From Lysinibacillus capsici (GTDB lineage: Bacteria > Bacillota > Bacilli > Bacillales_A > Planococcaceae), in NCBI RefSeq assembly GCF_003367505.1, contig NZ_PXXX01000015.1:186001-250000 (forward strand): 64,000 bases of DNA. The letters are read 5' to 3'. The notes beneath the pieces are model-generated. The model did no database searches and was not told where the DNA came from. It saw only the letters and a list, made by a program, of their open reading frames with translations. A program made the translations under genes and the position numbers. How positions within the stretch are numbered: the first letter of the stretch is position 1; each line of letters begins with the position of its first letter. Below are positions 60,960-64,000 of this stretch, one piece after another.

Positions 60960-60984
60960 CATCGGAGAAGGAATTTAAAACAGC

Positions 60985-61854
60985 ATGACAAATTTTATGT
61001 ATATCTTTTGTTTGATTGTCTGGGGTCTTAATTTTATTGCAGTCAAAATTCAAGGAACGCCAGTCAGTTTAGAATTATCTTTAACCTATCGTTTAGTCAT
61101 GACAGCCCTTTTATTTTTCATCCTTGCTTGGTTCTTGAAACCACAGGGTAAACCACAACAGGGCGATGTACCTTTTATCATCGTTTTTGGCGTTTGTAAT
61201 TTTGCATTCAGCTATTTAGCGCTGTATTATGCGACGATATGGAGCTCGGCTGCTATTGTCACATTAATTTTTTCATTAAAAGTCATACTAACACCCATCG
61301 CCCTACGGATATTTCTCAAGGAGCCATTGCATCGTCGTGTTTTAATTGGCGGTATTTTAGGCGTCATCGGCGTGGGGGTGCTGATTTATCCATCTTTACA
61401 TAATATGGAGTTAAAAGGAGTGTTAATTGCCTTCGTAGGGACTGTCCTAACAGCCATTGGGGATGCAAGCTCTGCCCGAAATGCCAAGCATCAAATCAAC
61501 CCGATTTATGCGAATGCCATTGGTTTTGCAGTGGGCAGTGCAGTCATGTGTGCCATTGTTTGGCTACAGGGACAAACAGTCGTAATACCAAAATCCTTTA
61601 CCTACTTATCGGCGCTCTTGTATTTAACACTTATTGCATCCTTTTTCGCATGGTTATTTTACTTAAAGCTAGTCGAACGAATTGGAGGGGCAAAAAGTGG
61701 CTATATGGTTGCATTATTCCCCGTGATTGGCGGTATTGCGTCTGTTGTCATCGGCGAATCAACACTCAGTATTTATTTAATCTTAGGCTGTCTTTTTAGC
61801 TGCATTGGAGCTGCGATTGCCTTAGGCTTTAAAATTAAGCCTATTTTACGATGA
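60985..61854 (+). CDS. EamA/DMT-family transporter
   Basis: 289 residues, ten membrane segments in two EamA halves (WGLNFIAVKIQGTPVSLEL; SFFAWLFYLKLVERIGGAKSG). Exporter of amino acids or metabolites by family. 25 bp after the GNAT gene, so probably the last of a three-gene operon. Confidence 0.87.
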   Translation: MTNFMYIFCLIVWGLNFIAVKIQGTPVSLELSLTYRLVMTALLFFILAWFLKPQGKPQQGDVPFIIVFGVCNFAFSYLALYYATIWSSAAIVTLIFSLKVILTPIALRIFLKEPLHRRVLIGGILGVIGVGVLIYPSLHNMELKGVLIAFVGTVLTAIGDASSARNAKHQINPIYANAIGFAVGSAVMCAIVWLQGQTVVIPKSFTYLSALLYLTLIASFFAWLFYLKLVERIGGAKSGYMVALFPVIGGIASVVIGESTLSIYLILGCLFSCIGAAIALGFKIKPILR

Positions 61855-61914
61855 ACGAAAACCCCTTTCCCTTCATAAACTAGAGAAGAACGCTTGAAAA
61901 GGGTGAGGGACAAA

Positions 61915-62022
61915 ATGTCATTCGTTCCATTGAATGCAATGGGTATTTTGAGAGAAAAAGATGAGGATCACTGGGACATTGATCGCTGGGAAAATGATGG
62001 TGGCAGAAGCCTAGAGGCGTAA
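61915..62022 (+). CDS. 35-residue small protein
   Basis: ATG at 61915, stop TAA 62020-62022, with AAAAGGGTGAGGG 5 bp before the start and a perfect terminator hairpin starting at the stop. The protein is acidic with tryptophans (DEDHWDIDRWENDGG), no membrane segment. RBS, start, frame and terminator together make a small gene likely. No homologue recognised. Confidence 0.6.
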   Translation: MSFVPLNAMGILREKDEDHWDIDRWENDGGRSLEA

Positions 62023-62057
62023 GGGAGACAGAAATTTGTCTCCCTTTAAATATTTTT
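62021..62057 (+). terminator. terminator of the small 35-codon gene
   Basis: Perfect 10-bp stem AAGGGAGACA (62021-62030)/TGTCTCCCTT (62037-62046), loop GAAATT, T-rich tail. Confidence 0.8.
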
Positions 62058-62127
62058 GAAACCTTTTGATCAATTGCTCGTATGATAAGTAGACAAGTTT
62101 TCGTTGTCAGCTATAAAAAAGGGAGAA

Positions 62128-62446
62128 ATGATTTTTTTGAACCATTGAACAAAACGATTACTATTCATTATTTACGTGATTGTCATTGCGGATGCGTATT
62201 ACACAACGCTCTATATTGAACCAAAAACACCGCCGCAACACCAAACCATCAAAGCAACAGCCATCACGGTAGACCAACTACGGTAGCAAGCCTCACAAAA
62301 GGAAGCGGACAACCCGTCGTTTGAAGCCTTTTTGCTTCAAGCAATTTCTTCAAAGCGTGGTCCAGGAATTGGTGATGCAAGAAATATTCGTAGAAGCACG
62401 AACTCCAAAGCGTGTCTATTTACATTATCAACAGCTACGTTGCTGA
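62128..62446 (+). pseudogene. decayed gene for a small single-pass membrane protein
   Basis: A good RBS (AAAGGGAG) precedes ATG 62128. The frame has a TGA after six codons, then a readable membrane segment (RLLFIIYVIVIADAYYTTLY), a further TAG after TVDQLR, and near 62340 the reading continues best in another frame (LQSVVQELVMQEIF ... YLHYQQLRC) to a TGA at 62444-62446. Two nonsense changes and a frameshift indicate decay. A terminator remains. The original function is not recognisable. Confidence 0.6.
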
Positions 62447-62447
62447 C

Positions 62448-62474
62448 ACCCTGTACATTTACAGGGTTTTTTTA
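62448..62474 (+). terminator. terminator after the decayed gene
   Basis: ACCCTGTA (62448-62455)/TACAGGGT (62460-62467), loop CATT, followed by T7. Confidence 0.85.
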
Positions 62475-62490
62475 ATAGGAGGAGCAAAAT

Positions 62491-62913
62491 ATGAGTATGG
62501 CAACCTATATAGGCTTCAATTTTCCAGTTGAAATACAGGATGACTATACAGAAAATGAAGTTGACATAAATTATTTTTTCTCGGTAAAAGAGAATCGCCA
62601 AATTGTACAGGCAAAGCATTTTACAACACCCTATGTATATGAAATCGAAACAAAGGGAGAGCCCATTTGGCAAATGCATAACGAAAATAAAGTGTATTCC
62701 CCCCATAACTATGAAAAAGCCAAAAGAACTTTTCACCATGTATGTGACTTTCTAAAAAAATTCCTTCCCAAAGGAGATTATTGCGAAATCTACATTTGCT
62801 GGATAGGAGAAGAAGGAGAGGAACATGAGAAAAAACTTGCACTGCTGTTAGACCAACTGTCAGTAGATGAGGTAGCAATAGTTGAGAAATGTTTGCTGAT
62901 GGTGAGAAACTAA
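62491..62913 (+). CDS. hypothetical protein
   Basis: 140 residues, RBS AGGAGG 10 bp before the ATG. Soluble, aromatic-rich N-terminus (ATYIGFNFPVEIQDDY) and an acidic helix near the C-terminus (LLDQLSVDEVAIVEKCLL). No motif recognised. Monocistronic. Confidence 0.65.
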   Translation: MSMATYIGFNFPVEIQDDYTENEVDINYFFSVKENRQIVQAKHFTTPYVYEIETKGEPIWQMHNENKVYSPHNYEKAKRTFHHVCDFLKKFLPKGDYCEIYICWIGEEGEEHEKKLALLLDQLSVDEVAIVEKCLLMVRN

Positions 62914-62946
62914 TAAAGTCTCCTATAAAATGTAATATGCTAACTT

Positions 62947-63477
62947 TTATTGATTAAATTCTATAGCTAACGATTTATCAAGTTGTTCCCATTGTTTTAC
63001 GATTGTGTTCCAAATTTGTTTAGGGAAACTATTAGTTGTATAGTTAGACAAACTTAAAACTTTTCCGATCCTTATGATATATTCTGTATCTGCTTCATCC
63101 CATTCTTCTACCTCGAATAAATCGGTTTTAGGTAAAGGTTCTAAAAAAATAAATATACGCCGAAGCATCTCTTTTTCTCCATTATTTAATACGCTACTTG
63201 CAAAATTATTTGTGATGACAGAGTCAACGATAACAACTCTTATCTTCTCTATCTGATTGATTAAAACTTGAGGATCTTGCCAATCGTTTTCTTTTTGTTT
63301 ATTTATAGCTAAATTTAATTCATACAATTTTTGGTTAAGGTTATAAATAAAATATTCTTGTTTCCTTGCATTATTGCTTGCCCATGACGCTACAAAAAAT
63401 ATATTCAGGAGTATGCTAATGATTAAAAATATAAATACGGCTTTATTTAACTTTGATTTTCTAATTGTTCTTTTCAA
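62947..63477 (-). CDS. hypothetical membrane-anchored protein
   Basis: 176 residues: basic N-terminus (MKRTIRKSKLNK), one membrane segment (about 13-32), then a helical, probably extracytoplasmic domain with acidic patches (DLFEVEEWDEADTEY). AAAGGAG on minus precedes the ATG. Family not recognised. Confidence 0.65.
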   Translation of the reverse strand: MKRTIRKSKLNKAVFIFLIISILLNIFFVASWASNNARKQEYFIYNLNQKLYELNLAINKQKENDWQDPQVLINQIEKIRVVIVDSVITNNFASSVLNNGEKEMLRRIFIFLEPLPKTDLFEVEEWDEADTEYIIRIGKVLSLSNYTTNSFPKQIWNTIVKQWEQLDKSLAIEFNQ

Positions 63478-63664
63478 CTCCTTTAAATTCCAATATTAAA
63501 CTAATTATCTAAATGCTATCAATTGTTGGGATTTCTATCAATAATATGTTAACGTTTTTGCGGAGAGATAAGAGAAAGAGGTCAAATTAGGAAAAAATAC
63601 TAAAACTAATATGTTATTATTTTAAAGAGTAAAATGCTAATAAATGGTGAAAAAGGGGAGTAGT

Positions 63665-64000
63665 ATGCATACACAATTCGAATTTACGGTTTTTCCTCAA
63701 TTGGAAACAGAACGTTTTATTTTACGAAAAGGGATAATGGGTGATTGCCAAGATATTTTGAGACTTTATTCTAATGAAAATGTAGTGAAGTACCTGCCAT
63801 TACCATTGTTTGCTTCAGTTGAAGATGCTATTGATGAAATCAATTGGTATGAGAAAATTTTTAAAGAACAAAAAGGCTTAAGATGGGTAATCGAGGAAAT
63901 TCAGACCAACAAGGTGATTGGCACATGTGGCTATTTGAATTATGAAAAAGAGCATAATCGTATAGAAATTGGCTATGATTTAAACCCTGACTATTGGGGG
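63665..64000 (+). CDS. GNAT-family N-acetyltransferase, 5' part (runs off window)
   Basis: 112 residues visible from ATG 63665 (GGGGAG upstream). Opening LETERFILRKGIMGD and GTCGYLNYEKEHNRIEIGYD are typical of the RimJ/RimL-like GNATs; the acetyl-CoA loop begins at the very end. The gene continues beyond 64000. Confidence 0.82.
   Translation, partial: MHTQFEFTVFPQLETERFILRKGIMGDCQDILRLYSNENVVKYLPLPLFASVEDAIDEINWYEKIFKEQKGLRWVIEEIQTNKVIGTCGYLNYEKEHNRIEIGYDLNPDYWG

Overview
The window looks like chromosome of a low-G+C Gram-positive spore-former, most likely a Lysinibacillus-type Bacillales. Reasons: canonical GGAGG ribosome-binding sites with frequent TTG/GTG starts, a spo0M gene, a yhcEFGHI-like ABC cluster as in Bacillus subtilis, ECF sigma/anti-sigma pairs, and a self-contained N-acetylglucosamine PTS operon that carries its own ptsH and ptsI, as known for L. 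sphaericus relatives. No rRNA, tRNA, phage, IS element or CRISPR array was seen.

Layout. 1-3176: 3' end of an NCS1 permease, a DUF917 protein and a HyuA-like hydantoinase/oxoprolinase. 3194-4108: HAD hydrolase and a small protein (minus). 4237-8120: GntR-controlled ABC cluster with an inverted-repeat operator on its promoter. 8173-14963: GlcNAc operon nagE-nagA-SIS-nagB-ptsH-ptsI, with a dre-like operator and a cre-like site in front. 14971-21928: HAD, Spo0M, LysR, CcdA-like, YnfA, methyltransferase, NhaC and TauE/SafE genes. 22319-23971: DUF47-Pit phosphate uptake. 24032-24226: 21-bp tandem repeat array. 24357-30008: two-component system, lipoprotein, small membrane proteins and a CPA1-type antiporter. 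30241-31070: MerR with DUF4260. 31098-32833 and 39928-41148: two paralogous ECF sigma/membrane-partner operons, each preceded by an ECF-type promoter. Between them lie a TPR-GGDEF protein, a GNAT, a DUF2975/XRE pair and a TetR-MacB-type ABC operon. 41209-45651: BirA-regulated bioY, an amidohydrolase and a membrane GDPD. 45868-46824: secreted stalk-domain protein.

The most unusual part is 47028-59809: a bacterial microcompartment (BMC) operon. It has a DeoR regulator with its own promoter and candidate operators, a class-III PLP enzyme, an APH-fold kinase, an APC permease, a HAD phosphatase, a small encapsulation-peptide protein with internal repeats, an acylating aldehyde dehydrogenase, two PduL phosphotransacylases, a flavoprotein-like protein, an SDR, four BMC-H shell proteins, one BMC-P pentamer and a malate-dehydrogenase-like enzyme. 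The likely chemistry is: uptake of an amino alcohol (or production from an amino ketone by the SDR), phosphorylation by the kinase, PLP-dependent loss of phosphate and ammonia to give an aldehyde, oxidation to acyl-CoA, and conversion to acyl-phosphate by PduL. The enzyme set resembles the aminoacetone/1-amino-2-propanol compartment (AAUM, formerly RMM) of actinobacteria, but PduL duplication, an MDH and the repeat protein make it a distinct version. No BMC-T gene is visible.

The end (59891-64000) holds isochorismatase, GNAT and EamA genes, a 35-codon small gene, a decayed gene, two unrecognised genes and a GNAT cut by the window edge.
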